Assembly: GCA_900543205.1 (NCBI GenBank)
Contig: UQQM01000020.1
Location: 1-37,569, forward strand
Reading direction: 5' to 3'
Source of the DNA: an uncultured Bacteroides sp.
GTDB lineage: Bacteria; Bacteroidota; Bacteroidia; Bacteroidales; UBA932
DNA: 37,569 bases
The notes under the pieces are model-generated. The model was given only the letters and a program-made list of their open reading frames with translations. It did no database searches and had not been told where the DNA came from. A program made the position numbers and the translations under genes. The first letter of the stretch is position 1, and the number at the start of each line of letters is the position of its first letter. Below, one piece after another: positions 9,329 to 16,159 of the stretch.

Positions 9329-9929
9329 CGAAGGAATTTTTCTATATGGTGCCAGTGGGCATGCTAAAGTAATTCGAGAGATTGTTGAGGCCCAAGGGAA
9401 TAACGTCCTTGGTGTGGTTGATGACAATCTCAATTTAGAATACTTTGGCAGTCTGAGAGTCTCGCATTCGGCCGCAAATAAGGGCCCATTCATTATTTGT
9501 GTTGGCGATAATAAGATCAGAAAAAGGATTGTTGAGTCTCTTAAATGTAACTTTGGTAAGGCTCTCCATCCATTTACGGCTTTATCTTGTTCTGCAATGA
9601 TAGGAGATGGAACTGTGATAATGGCAAGTGCCGTCATTAATGCAGAAACAGTTGTAGGGGAACATTGTATCATTAATACTGGAGCTACAGTAGGACATGA
9701 ATGTCGTTTGGAAAATTATGTGCAGGTGTCTCCCCACGCCACCCTCTGCGGCAACGTGAAAGTAGGGGAAGGCAGCTGGATTGGTGCCGGTGCGGTAGTC
9801 ATTCAGGGCATAAGAATCGGCAAGTGGTCGATAGTGGGTGCCGGTGCTGTCGTAACTCGCGATGTCCCTGACTATACCGAGGTCGTCGGGGTTCCGGCGA
9901 GGCCTGTTAAATCATTAGACAAGGAATAA
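9321..9929 (+). CDS. pglD: PglD-like UDP-4-amino-sugar N-acetyltransferase
   Basis: A 202-residue acetyltransferase that would N-acetylate the 4-amino group of a UDP-linked trideoxy sugar using acetyl-CoA. An N-terminal Rossmann-like segment (IFLYGASGHAKVI, GVVDDN) is followed by left-handed beta-helix hexapeptide repeats (VGEHCIINTGATVGHECRLENYVQVSPHATLCGNVKVGEGSWIG in sections), with the conserved His in VGHE, and the end VVGVPARPVKSL. It lies between PglC and PglE homologues. Composition jumps inside the gene near base 9720, from 20 of 60 G/C at 9661-9720 to 38 of 60 at 9721-9780, which hints at an allele exchange boundary. Confidence 0.9.
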   Translation: MGNEGIFLYGASGHAKVIREIVEAQGNNVLGVVDDNLNLEYFGSLRVSHSAANKGPFIICVGDNKIRKRIVESLKCNFGKALHPFTALSCSAMIGDGTVIMASAVINAETVVGEHCIINTGATVGHECRLENYVQVSPHATLCGNVKVGEGSWIGAGAVVIQGIRIGKWSIVGAGAVVTRDVPDYTEVVGVPARPVKSLDKE

Positions 9930-9946
9930 CCTTTTAAATAAATACC

Positions 9947-11188
9947 ATGCACAACCGTATCTACCTCTGTCTCGCTCACATGAGCGGGACGGAAATGAAG
10001 TATATCCGGGAGGCGTTCGACACGAACTGGGTCGTGCCTCTCGGGCCCAATGTCAATGCATTTGAAGATGACCTCAAGGACTTCGTCGGAGCCGGCAAGG
10101 AAGTGGTGGCTCTCTCTGCCGGTACGGCGGCGGTCCATCTGGCGCTGATAGCCTGCGGGGTCGGCCCGGGCGATGAGGTGCTGGTGCAGAGCTTCACTTT
10201 CTGCGCGTCTTCGAACCCCATACGCTACCTCGGCGCGACGCCGGTGTTCGTGGACTCGGAGCCCGATTCCTGGAACATGGACCCACAGCTGCTGGAGCAG
10301 GCGATAGACGACAGAATCTCGAAAACCGGAAGAAAGCCCAAGGCGATCATTCCGGTTTATTTGTATGGCATGCCCGGCAGAATCGACGAGATTGTCGCCA
10401 TCGGGGAGAAGTACGGCATCCCGGTCATCGAGGATGCGGCGGAGGGCCTCGGCAGCCGCTTCGACGGCCAGGTCTGCGGCACGTTCGGCCGCTTCGGCGT
10501 GCTGTCGTTCAACGGCAACAAGATGATTACGACCTCGGGCGGCGGAGCGCTGATCTGCCCGGACGCTGAGACGAAGAAGGAGATAATGTTCTATGCGACG
10601 CAGGCGCGCGAGGCGTACCCTTACTACCAGCATGAGAAAATCGGCTACAACTACCGCATGTCGAACATCTGCGCGGGAATCGGCCGCGGGCAGATGACGG
10701 TGCTGGATGAGCATATCGCGCACCACAGGCATGTGCATGACCTCTACCGCGAACTGCTTGACGGCGTTGACGGCATCACACTGCACAGCAACCCCTCCGG
10801 GAGGTACGACAGCAACTACTGGCTGAATACGGTCACGCTCGACCCGGATCTGAAGGTGAGGGGAGAGGAGAACGCCTACAAGGCGGCGGTGCAGGGCGCG
10901 GTCGGCGGAGCGGCCGGAGTCACCCACGAGGCGGTATCGGTGCATACCGACTGCGAGCCGAACACCAACGTGGAGGCCATGCGAATGGGGCTTGACGCCG
11001 CCGGCATCGAGTCGCGCCCGCTCTGGAAACCGATGCACAGGCAGCCGGTGTCCGCGGACTGCCCTGCATACCTCAACGGCGAGAGCGAGAGCCTCTTCAA
11101 GGTCGGCCTCTGTCTGCCTTCCGGCCCCTGCGTCACGGACGACGACGTGCGTTACATCGTCAGCGAGCTGCTGAAGCTCAGGAAGTAG
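9947..11188 (+). CDS. pglE: PglE-like PLP aminotransferase (DegT/DnrJ/EryC1/StrS family)
   Basis: A 413-residue aminotransferase that would convert a UDP-4-keto-6-deoxy-HexNAc to the 4-amino sugar using glutamate and PLP. The PLP lysine is in SFNGNKMITTSGGGAL (K192); EDAAEGLGS holds the Asp (163) that contacts the pyridine nitrogen, and LSAGTAAVHLAL binds the phosphate. Near residues 289-325 is an extra segment rich in Gly and Ala (GEENAYKAAVQGAVGGAAG) before ESRPLWKPMH; I recall this insert in other Bacteroidota PglE proteins. It is the last gene of the polysaccharide locus here. The 4,6-dehydratase that should supply its substrate is not in the window. Confidence 0.92.
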   Translation: MHNRIYLCLAHMSGTEMKYIREAFDTNWVVPLGPNVNAFEDDLKDFVGAGKEVVALSAGTAAVHLALIACGVGPGDEVLVQSFTFCASSNPIRYLGATPVFVDSEPDSWNMDPQLLEQAIDDRISKTGRKPKAIIPVYLYGMPGRIDEIVAIGEKYGIPVIEDAAEGLGSRFDGQVCGTFGRFGVLSFNGNKMITTSGGGALICPDAETKKEIMFYATQAREAYPYYQHEKIGYNYRMSNICAGIGRGQMTVLDEHIAHHRHVHDLYRELLDGVDGITLHSNPSGRYDSNYWLNTVTLDPDLKVRGEENAYKAAVQGAVGGAAGVTHEAVSVHTDCEPNTNVEAMRMGLDAAGIESRPLWKPMHRQPVSADCPAYLNGESESLFKVGLCLPSGPCVTDDDVRYIVSELLKLRK

Positions 11189-11392
11189 TTCCGTTATACC
11201 GTTTCCTTTAGGACAATGTCCGCATCTGTCCGGAATCCTGGCAGAGATGTTTCTTGACGCCTTCGTCTATTCTGATTGTGACGGCTATCTGTGGCATGGT
11301 AAGCAGTTGCTTCTACAAAATTCCCCTTATGCCCATGCCGATAATCCGCAAAGAATTGTAACTTTACGGGAGAACCAATAAATTCAGGAATC
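11189..11392. promoter_or_regulatory. Intergenic region with possible -7 box for the superoxide reductase gene
   Basis: The best promoter-like match is TAACTTTA at 11359-11366, close to the TAnnTTTG consensus and about 27 bases before the ATG at 11393; no TTTG is correctly spaced upstream. A 44-codon open frame (11247-11381, product starting MFLDAFVYSDCDGYLWHGK) also runs through the region, but it has no clear ribosome site or family match and I do not call it a gene. Confidence 0.35.
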
Positions 11393-11767
11393 ATGGAAGT
11401 CAAGTTCTATGTATGCCGCCATTGCGGCAATGTGATCGCCTACGTGGAACGTAGCGGCGTCAAGGTGATATGCTGCGGCGAGCCCATGCAGGAGATGGCT
11501 CCGAATACGAGCGACGGCGCGGGGGAGAAGCACGTGCCGGTAATCTCCCGCGAAGGCGACGTCGTGACCGTCAAGGTCGGAAGCGTGGAGCATCCGATGC
11601 TCGAGGCTCATTATATCAAGTGGATCGTGCTGCAGACCGGGAAGGGAGTGCAGTTCTGCGAGCTGAAGCCCGGCGACAGGCCGGAGGCGAGCTTCGCGCT
11701 GGTGCCTGGCGACGCACCCGTGGCGGCCTGGGAGTATTGCAACCTCCACGGCCTCTGGAAGGGCTAG
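11393..11767 (+). CDS. Desulfoferrodoxin-type superoxide reductase (2Fe-SOR)
   Basis: A 124-residue protein that reduces superoxide to hydrogen peroxide in the cytoplasm without making oxygen, a common anaerobe defence. The N-terminal desulforedoxin domain has its four iron ligands (C8, C11, and adjacent C27-C28). The C-terminal neelaredoxin domain has the square-pyramidal site ligands: H47 in the EKH motif, H67 in EHPM, H73 in AHYIKW, then C116 and H119 in EYCNLHGLW. K46 before H47 matches the lysine that steers superoxide. All ligands of both iron centres are present, so it should be a full class I enzyme. It converges on the walJ-like gene. Confidence 0.95.
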   Translation: MEVKFYVCRHCGNVIAYVERSGVKVICCGEPMQEMAPNTSDGAGEKHVPVISREGDVVTVKVGSVEHPMLEAHYIKWIVLQTGKGVQFCELKPGDRPEASFALVPGDAPVAAWEYCNLHGLWKG

Positions 11768-11784
11768 CGGCGAAGGAACCGCTA
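11765..11784. terminator. Short hairpin spanning both convergent stop codons
   Basis: TAGCGG at 11765-11770 and CCGCTA at 11779-11784 form a 6-bp stem with an 8-base loop. The left arm contains the superoxide reductase stop codon, the right arm the complement of the opposite gene's stop codon. There is no good T tract, so termination is only a suggestion. Confidence 0.3.
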
Positions 11785-12594
11785 AAGTTCGATAAGCGGT
11801 GACGGGGTCTGGCGCGGCAACGGCATGAGCCTGACTGACGGGTCGAGGACTTCGCGCGTGCAGTTGAATGCCAGTTCCGGAGTGTTGTTGTGCTCGCTGA
11901 GGTGGCAGAGGAACACGTTGCGCAGGCCTTCGTGTGCGAACTCCTTCACCGCCTCGGCGCATTCGTCGTTCGAAAGGTGCCCGTGCCCGCCGCATATCCT
12001 GTCCTGCAGCGCCCTGGTGTAGGGGCCGTTGCGCAGCATTTCGTAGTCGTAGTTCGACTCTATCACCACGGTGTCCGCCTTGCCGGCGAGTTCCATGGCC
12101 TCCTGCGTCATCCTGCCGGCGTCGGTCATGATCAGGAATCTGTATCCGTCCAGCATGATTGCGTAGCCCACGGTCTGCGAGGCGTCGTGCGGGACGGAGA
12201 AATAGCGTGCGCTGATGCGTCCCGGGACTATCTCGTTCCATCCCTCCCCGAGCTCATGCGCGAGCCCTCCTATCTGACGGGCGGTCATGAAATGGTGCGA
12301 CAGCACCTTCGTGAGCCCGGGAGTCGTCAATACGGGGAAACGCATGTGCTTGCAGTACGAAGCCAGCGAGCGTATGTGGTCAAGATGGTCGTGGGTGATG
12401 AGTATCGCGGAGATGCATCCGGTGTCGATTCCGTCGCGGGCGAGCTCCTTCTTCAGCCTGCGGGGGCTCACTCCGGCGTCCACCAGCACCGCGCATTCGC
12501 AGCTCCGTCCCTCCTCTCCTTCTTCGAATATTCCCAGGAAATAGCAGTTTCCGCAGCTCCCTGACGACAGGGACTTGAATCTAATCGCCTTCAT
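11782..12594 (-). CDS. WalJ/YycJ-like metallo-beta-lactamase fold hydrolase
   Basis: A 270-residue metallo-beta-lactamase-fold protein. SLSSGSCGNCYFL near the N terminus, the metal motif THDHLDHI (H68, H70, D72, H73), the later SVPHDASQTVGYAI, ILMTDAGRMT-like strand, ESNYDYEML, HGHLSN and FLCHLSEHNNTPE are the YycJ/WalJ hallmarks. In Firmicutes this protein has exonuclease-like roles linked to DNA repair or cell-wall regulation; its role in Bacteroidota is not clear to me. Its ATG overlaps the end of the upstream TPR gene by 14 bases, so the two are very likely cotranscribed. Confidence 0.85.
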   Translation of the reverse strand: MKAIRFKSLSSGSCGNCYFLGIFEEGEEGRSCECAVLVDAGVSPRRLKKELARDGIDTGCISAILITHDHLDHIRSLASYCKHMRFPVLTTPGLTKVLSHHFMTARQIGGLAHELGEGWNEIVPGRISARYFSVPHDASQTVGYAIMLDGYRFLIMTDAGRMTQEAMELAGKADTVVIESNYDYEMLRNGPYTRALQDRICGGHGHLSNDECAEAVKEFAHEGLRNVFLCHLSEHNNTPELAFNCTREVLDPSVRLMPLPRQTPSPLIEL

Positions 12595-14560
12595 TCTCGC
12601 AGTATTTTGAGATCACGCTGTAGGCGTCCTCGACTCCGAGTTCTCCCGCGCGCGACAGGTCGATGCAGCCTTTCTCACTGTCCCTGAGGTAGATGAGCAC
12701 GAGCCCGCGGTTGAAGTAGGCGTCTCCCATGTAGGGGTACAGCTTGATGGACATGTCGTAGTTCTCGATGGCCTCCACGAACTGCGACGACAGGCAGAGC
12801 AGGTTTCCGAGGTTGAAGTACAGGTAGGGGATGTCGGGAAGTATCTCGAGCGCCGCCCTGATGTCGGCTATGGCGTCGGAGTAGTCGTAGCTGCGCGCCA
12901 CATGGTCGCTCACCCTCGCCCTCGTAGTGGAGTTGGCGTCCATCGAGAGGGTCTGCACGTTGCCTTCGAGCGAGGCTATGAAATCTATCATCTCGGCCTT
13001 GAGCACCCCTCGGTTCATGAGGTAGAAGGCCTTGTAGTAGTTGGCGTATTTGTCGCGCTCCACATCGTCCCCGGCGGTCTGCACGGCCTTGTCGAACCAT
13101 TCGAGCGCGGAGGTGAAGCGCTTGTCCTGCAGCTCCTGCAGGCCTTTCACGAAGCATTCCTCGGCCGTGCTGGTGAAGATCAGACTGCCGTCGCCCCTGG
13201 TCTGCCCGTTGCTTATGCCCATGGGCAGGGGAGACTGGTCGATGAACCGGTCGATCAGGGCGTTCTCATAGCGGCGCGAGAGCGCCACGCTGCGGTTTTC
13301 CTTCTCGGGAAGCAGCCCGAAGCGGTAGAGCGGCCGTAACTGTATGTCCACGTCGCGGTGCTGCAGCAGCTCGTTGTTGAACTCCTCCTGGGCGAAGTCG
13401 CCGTCGAAGGCGAGCAGCGAATCGTATTTCCTCGTGGTGTCGGCGTAGGAGGCCTCCTTGCTGTTCTCCATGTATTCCCTGACCTTCTGCTGCGCGGTCT
13501 CGTAGTCGGCCTTGGATTCTCGGGTGCGTCCCAGCATGTTCTCCACGTAGGAGCGGTTGAGGTAGGCCTTGGCGAAGTCGGGGTACAGTTCTATCGCCTT
13601 GTTGTAGTCGGCCAGCGCGTCCATCCAGCGTTCCATCTCCACGAAGATGGCCGCCCTGTTGAAATGGGCCAGCACGTTGTCGGGGTTGATGTTGATTACC
13701 CTGTCGATGTCCTCGAGGGCCTTCTCGTAGTCGCCTACCTGGGTGTAGATGAGGCTGCGGTTGTAGAGCGTGAGCGCGTTGCCCGGCTCGTGGCGCAGCA
13801 CGGTGTTGAAGTCGGCCATCGCCCCGTTGTAGTCGTGCCTTTCGTAGAGCAGCAGGGCGCGGTTGAAGTATGCGAAGGTGTTGGTGGTGTCGAGCTCTAT
13901 CGCGCGGTTGAGGTCTTCGACGGCCTCGTCATACAGCTTCTGCCCCGAATATATGCGCGCCCGCCTGATGTAGCCTTCCGGCTCGAAGCGGTCGAGCTTT
14001 ATCGCCTGGTTGTAGTCGGCGAGGGCCTTGGTCGTATCGGCGAGGAAGAGGTATGATGCCCCTCGGTTGAGGTAGGCGGCCGGATCCCCGGGCTCCTTCT
14101 TTATATAGAGGTCGAAGTCGGCCACGGCGTCCTCGAAGTGCTGGGCCAGGAAGGAGGTGACTCCCCGGGAGAAGTATATTCCGATTTCCCCCGGCCTGAG
14201 CTCCAGGGCCCGTTCGAAGTCCTTGAAGGCTGCCTCGTAGTCGCCCGCGCGGCTTTCGGTGATGGCGCGGTAGTGGTAGCCGTTGGTGAACACCGGGTTT
14301 AGCCGCACCGAGCTGTCGAAGTCGGCCTGGGCGCCGCGTATGTCGCCGAGGTTGTACTTGGCTATGCCCCGGAAGAAGAAGCTCCAGTAGTCGGTGGTGT
14401 CGAGCCGGGTGAGAATGTTGAAGTTCTGTATCGCCAGGGCGTACTTGCCGTCCGACAGGGCCTGCCGCCCCCTCCACATGAACACATCCTGGTCATACTG
14501 GGCAAGGGCGGAAAGCGAGCAGGCGAGGGCCAGCGCTATGGTCAGAAAGAACTTTTTCAT
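12581..14560 (-). CDS. Exported tetratricopeptide-repeat protein
   Basis: A 659-residue protein with a signal peptide (MKKFFLTIALALACSLSALA, cleaved before QYDQD) and many TPR units. About ten consecutive repeats cover residues 25-350 with the usual pattern (A..F...L.L.P....Y..RG.......Y..A..D). A linker follows (about 350-460), and then two or more repeats near the C terminus (SALEWFDKAV, YFNLGNLLCLSSQF, AYFNRGLVLIYL). It probably acts as a protein-interaction scaffold in the periplasm or at the envelope; its partner is unknown. The ATG is at 14560, only a few bases after a -7 box (14569-14576), implying a very short leader. Confidence 0.85.
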   Translation of the reverse strand: MKKFFLTIALALACSLSALAQYDQDVFMWRGRQALSDGKYALAIQNFNILTRLDTTDYWSFFFRGIAKYNLGDIRGAQADFDSSVRLNPVFTNGYHYRAITESRAGDYEAAFKDFERALELRPGEIGIYFSRGVTSFLAQHFEDAVADFDLYIKKEPGDPAAYLNRGASYLFLADTTKALADYNQAIKLDRFEPEGYIRRARIYSGQKLYDEAVEDLNRAIELDTTNTFAYFNRALLLYERHDYNGAMADFNTVLRHEPGNALTLYNRSLIYTQVGDYEKALEDIDRVININPDNVLAHFNRAAIFVEMERWMDALADYNKAIELYPDFAKAYLNRSYVENMLGRTRESKADYETAQQKVREYMENSKEASYADTTRKYDSLLAFDGDFAQEEFNNELLQHRDVDIQLRPLYRFGLLPEKENRSVALSRRYENALIDRFIDQSPLPMGISNGQTRGDGSLIFTSTAEECFVKGLQELQDKRFTSALEWFDKAVQTAGDDVERDKYANYYKAFYLMNRGVLKAEMIDFIASLEGNVQTLSMDANSTTRARVSDHVARSYDYSDAIADIRAALEILPDIPYLYFNLGNLLCLSSQFVEAIENYDMSIKLYPYMGDAYFNRGLVLIYLRDSEKGCIDLSRAGELGVEDAYSVISKYCENEGD

Positions 14561-14576
14561 TATCTTTGCAAAGATA
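14561..14576. promoter_or_regulatory. Perfect 16-bp palindrome made of two opposed -7 boxes
   Basis: TATCTTTGCAAAGATA is its own reverse complement and contains a TAnnTTTG box on each strand. The - strand box would serve the TPR gene, whose ATG is at 14560; the + strand box would serve the M28-like gene. No properly spaced TTTG -33 element is visible on either side. Confidence 0.65.
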
Positions 14577-14595
14577 TAACAATTATCATCCCGAA

Positions 14596-15468
14596 TTGAA
14601 GCAGATCTGCAAAATTCTCCTCCTTTTGAGCGTTTGCTGCATGGCGGCCCCGCGTTCCGGGGCCCAGACGGCTGATGAACTCATGACCGAGGTGCGCTTT
14701 CTTGCGGATTCCGCGCGGCAGGGCAGGGGCTTCGGTACCGCCGGCGCCTGCGCGAGCTCCTTCTATATCTTCCGCCAGTTCAGGAACGCCGGACTGCGCA
14801 CTTCCTTCCAGTCCTTCGAGGCGGCAGGGGAGGCGGGCCACAACGTGATAGGCGTGACGCCGGGCTGGTTCCGCAGCTACATAGTCGTGGGCGCGTACTT
14901 CGACGGCGTGGGCAGCTTCGACGGGGTGAGCTATCCCGGCGCGGACGCGAACGCTTCGGGGGTGGCCGCATTGCTTTGCATGGCCCGCAGCCTCCCGCAG
15001 TTCTGCAGGGGCGATGTCGGACTGATATTCGTGGCCTTCGACGGTCACGGGGCCGGTCTCTCCGGTTCGCGGGAGTTCCTGGCGCGCTATTCCATTGAAT
15101 ATCCCATAGGCATGATGGTCAACATGGAGCTGGTCGGCTCGACCCTTGAGCCGACCGATCCGGGGAAGCCGGAATATCTTATCGCCCTCGGAGGGGGGAG
15201 CCACCGCTTCTCGCTCGATAGCGCCAATGCCGGACTGGGGCTCGACATCTCCTTCAGCTACTACGGCAGCGACAACTTCACCGAACTCTTCTACCGCAGG
15301 ATAGGGGACCAGCGCTGGTTCCTGGAGGCCGGAATCCCCTCGGTGATGTTCACTTCCGGCATAACGGACCATACCAACAAGCGCAGCGACACTCCGGAGA
15401 CGCTCGCTCCGCAGACCTTCGCGAAGCGCTGCTCGCTGATCAGCCGCTGGATAATCTCGATGCTGTAG
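14596..15468 (+). CDS. Degenerate M28-family (zinc peptidase fold) protein, probably inactive
   Basis: About 290 residues with the M28 fold but an eroded metal site. I start it at TTG 14596, giving a signal peptide (KQICKILLLLSVCCMAAPRSGAQ); the longer frame from TTG 14566 would put the start inside the -7 box. Conserved M28 landmarks are all visible: HNVIGV, VVGAYFD, GADANASGVAALL, VAFDGHGAGLSGSREF, NMELVGS, EAGIPSVMFTSG, SDTPETL. Yet the usual first His (VGAHYD) is Tyr 101, the bridging Asp (DNASG) is Ala 118, the Glu pair (GEE) is Gly-His (150-151), and the last His (YHTP-type) is Asn 261. It may be a ligand-binding or regulatory protein. umuD starts directly after its stop. Confidence 0.8.
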   Translation: MKQICKILLLLSVCCMAAPRSGAQTADELMTEVRFLADSARQGRGFGTAGACASSFYIFRQFRNAGLRTSFQSFEAAGEAGHNVIGVTPGWFRSYIVVGAYFDGVGSFDGVSYPGADANASGVAALLCMARSLPQFCRGDVGLIFVAFDGHGAGLSGSREFLARYSIEYPIGMMVNMELVGSTLEPTDPGKPEYLIALGGGSHRFSLDSANAGLGLDISFSYYGSDNFTELFYRRIGDQRWFLEAGIPSVMFTSGITDHTNKRSDTPETLAPQTFAKRCSLISRWIISML

Positions 15469-15846
15469 ATGGCCGATCTCCCTGAAATACACGCGGGCTT
15501 CCCTTCGCCGGCAGCTGACTACATGAGCGGGGTCATCGACCTCAACCGCGAGCTTGTGCGGCATCCCGAATCGACCTTCTACGGCAGGGTTGTGGGGGAT
15601 TCGATGGCCGACGCCGACGTGCACGAGGGCGACGTGCTGGTGATCGACAAGTCCCTGACGCCAGCGGAGGGCGACATGGTGGTCTGCTTCCTCGACGGCG
15701 AGTTCTGCCTGAAATACATATCGCGGCGTCCGGACGGACTCTGGCTGCTTCCGGGCAATGCCAGGTACAAGCCGATTCATGTCCCCGAAGGCGCGGATTT
15801 CGTGCCCTGGGGCGTGGTGACGTATGTGATACGGAAGCTCCGGTAG
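15469..15846 (+). CDS. umuD: UmuD-like S24 peptidase, Pol V subunit
   Basis: A 125-residue UmuD homologue. The self-cleavage region reads HAGFPSPAADY, so cleavage would fall between A9 and G10 (E. coli UmuD has CGFPSP). The catalytic Ser is S45 in VVGDSMADA, the general-base Lys is K82 in DGEFCLKYI, and EGDVLVIDKSL plus LLPGNARYKPI are typical of the family. RecA-stimulated cleavage would give UmuD', which binds UmuC for translesion synthesis. The leader before the cleavage site is very short (9 residues against 24 in E. coli). It abuts the M28-like gene (TAG then ATG), and its umuC partner lies on the opposite strand, not downstream in an operon. Confidence 0.9.
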   Translation: MADLPEIHAGFPSPAADYMSGVIDLNRELVRHPESTFYGRVVGDSMADADVHEGDVLVIDKSLTPAEGDMVVCFLDGEFCLKYISRRPDGLWLLPGNARYKPIHVPEGADFVPWGVVTYVIRKLR

Positions 15847-15868
15847 AAGCTTCCGTATCACATACGTC
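15819..15868. repeat. Perfect 21-bp inverted repeat across the umuD stop codon
   Basis: Bases 15819-15839 are exactly the reverse complement of 15848-15868, with an 8-base loop holding the umuD stop codon. The stem covers the last seven codons of umuD. It can act as a transcription terminator, but no T run follows, and it may instead be an inverted duplication of the gene end. Confidence 0.8.
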
Positions 15869-16159
15869 GCTGATTGAAACACAACGCTGCGCGTTGCTCA
15901 GCCTGCGCTGCGCTCCGGCTGCCGGCTCCGTTGCTCGATTTGCAAGGCAAATCTCGCTGACGCTCCACCGGGGCCGCTGATGCGGCCGGATGCCGGGAGG
16001 CCACGGCGTGCTTGCGGAATTCAACGAAGTTCTGCCGCGTGCCGTGTCAGGGAGCGGAGAGGCTAGCCGCCCGCGGCTGTGAGCGGGCGATGCGCAGCAT
16101 CGATGGAGCGCTTTGCGCGGAACCTCTCCGCCCCGACAGCGGCACGCAGCATGTGGCGG
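15869..16159. repeat. Hairpin-dense intergenic region between umuD and umuC
   Basis: No gene is seen here. The region has consecutive inverted repeats: CAACGC/GCGTTG (15882-15896), GATTTGC/GCAAATC (15937-15953), GGCCGC/GCGGCC (15972-15987), and a long imperfect pair of about 25 bases (16037-16062 with 16123-16147). The long pair encloses smaller stems such as AGCCGC/GCGGCT and GATGC/GCATC. It resembles a REP/BIME-like extragenic palindromic element or a structured RNA; the long pair could also terminate both convergent genes. Confidence 0.6.

Noticed and set aside
1..11190. Invertible promoter or phase-variation repeats, as in Bacteroides capsule loci
   Set aside because: I saw no matching pair of long inverted repeats flanking a promoter and no UpxY/UpxZ or invertase gene; the 5' end of the locus is outside the window.
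11247..11381. 44-codon open frame before the superoxide reductase gene
   Set aside because: It has no recognisable family or convincing ribosome site, and the likely promoter of the next gene lies inside it.
14566..14595. Longer N terminus for the M28-like protein from TTG 14566
   Set aside because: That start lies within the TATCTTTG -7 box. Starting at TTG 14596 gives a proper signal peptide.
15869..16147. Possible integron attC site in the hairpin-rich region
   Set aside because: No RYYYAAC/GTTRRRY core pair sits at the ends of any of the imperfect palindromes, and no integrase is in the window.
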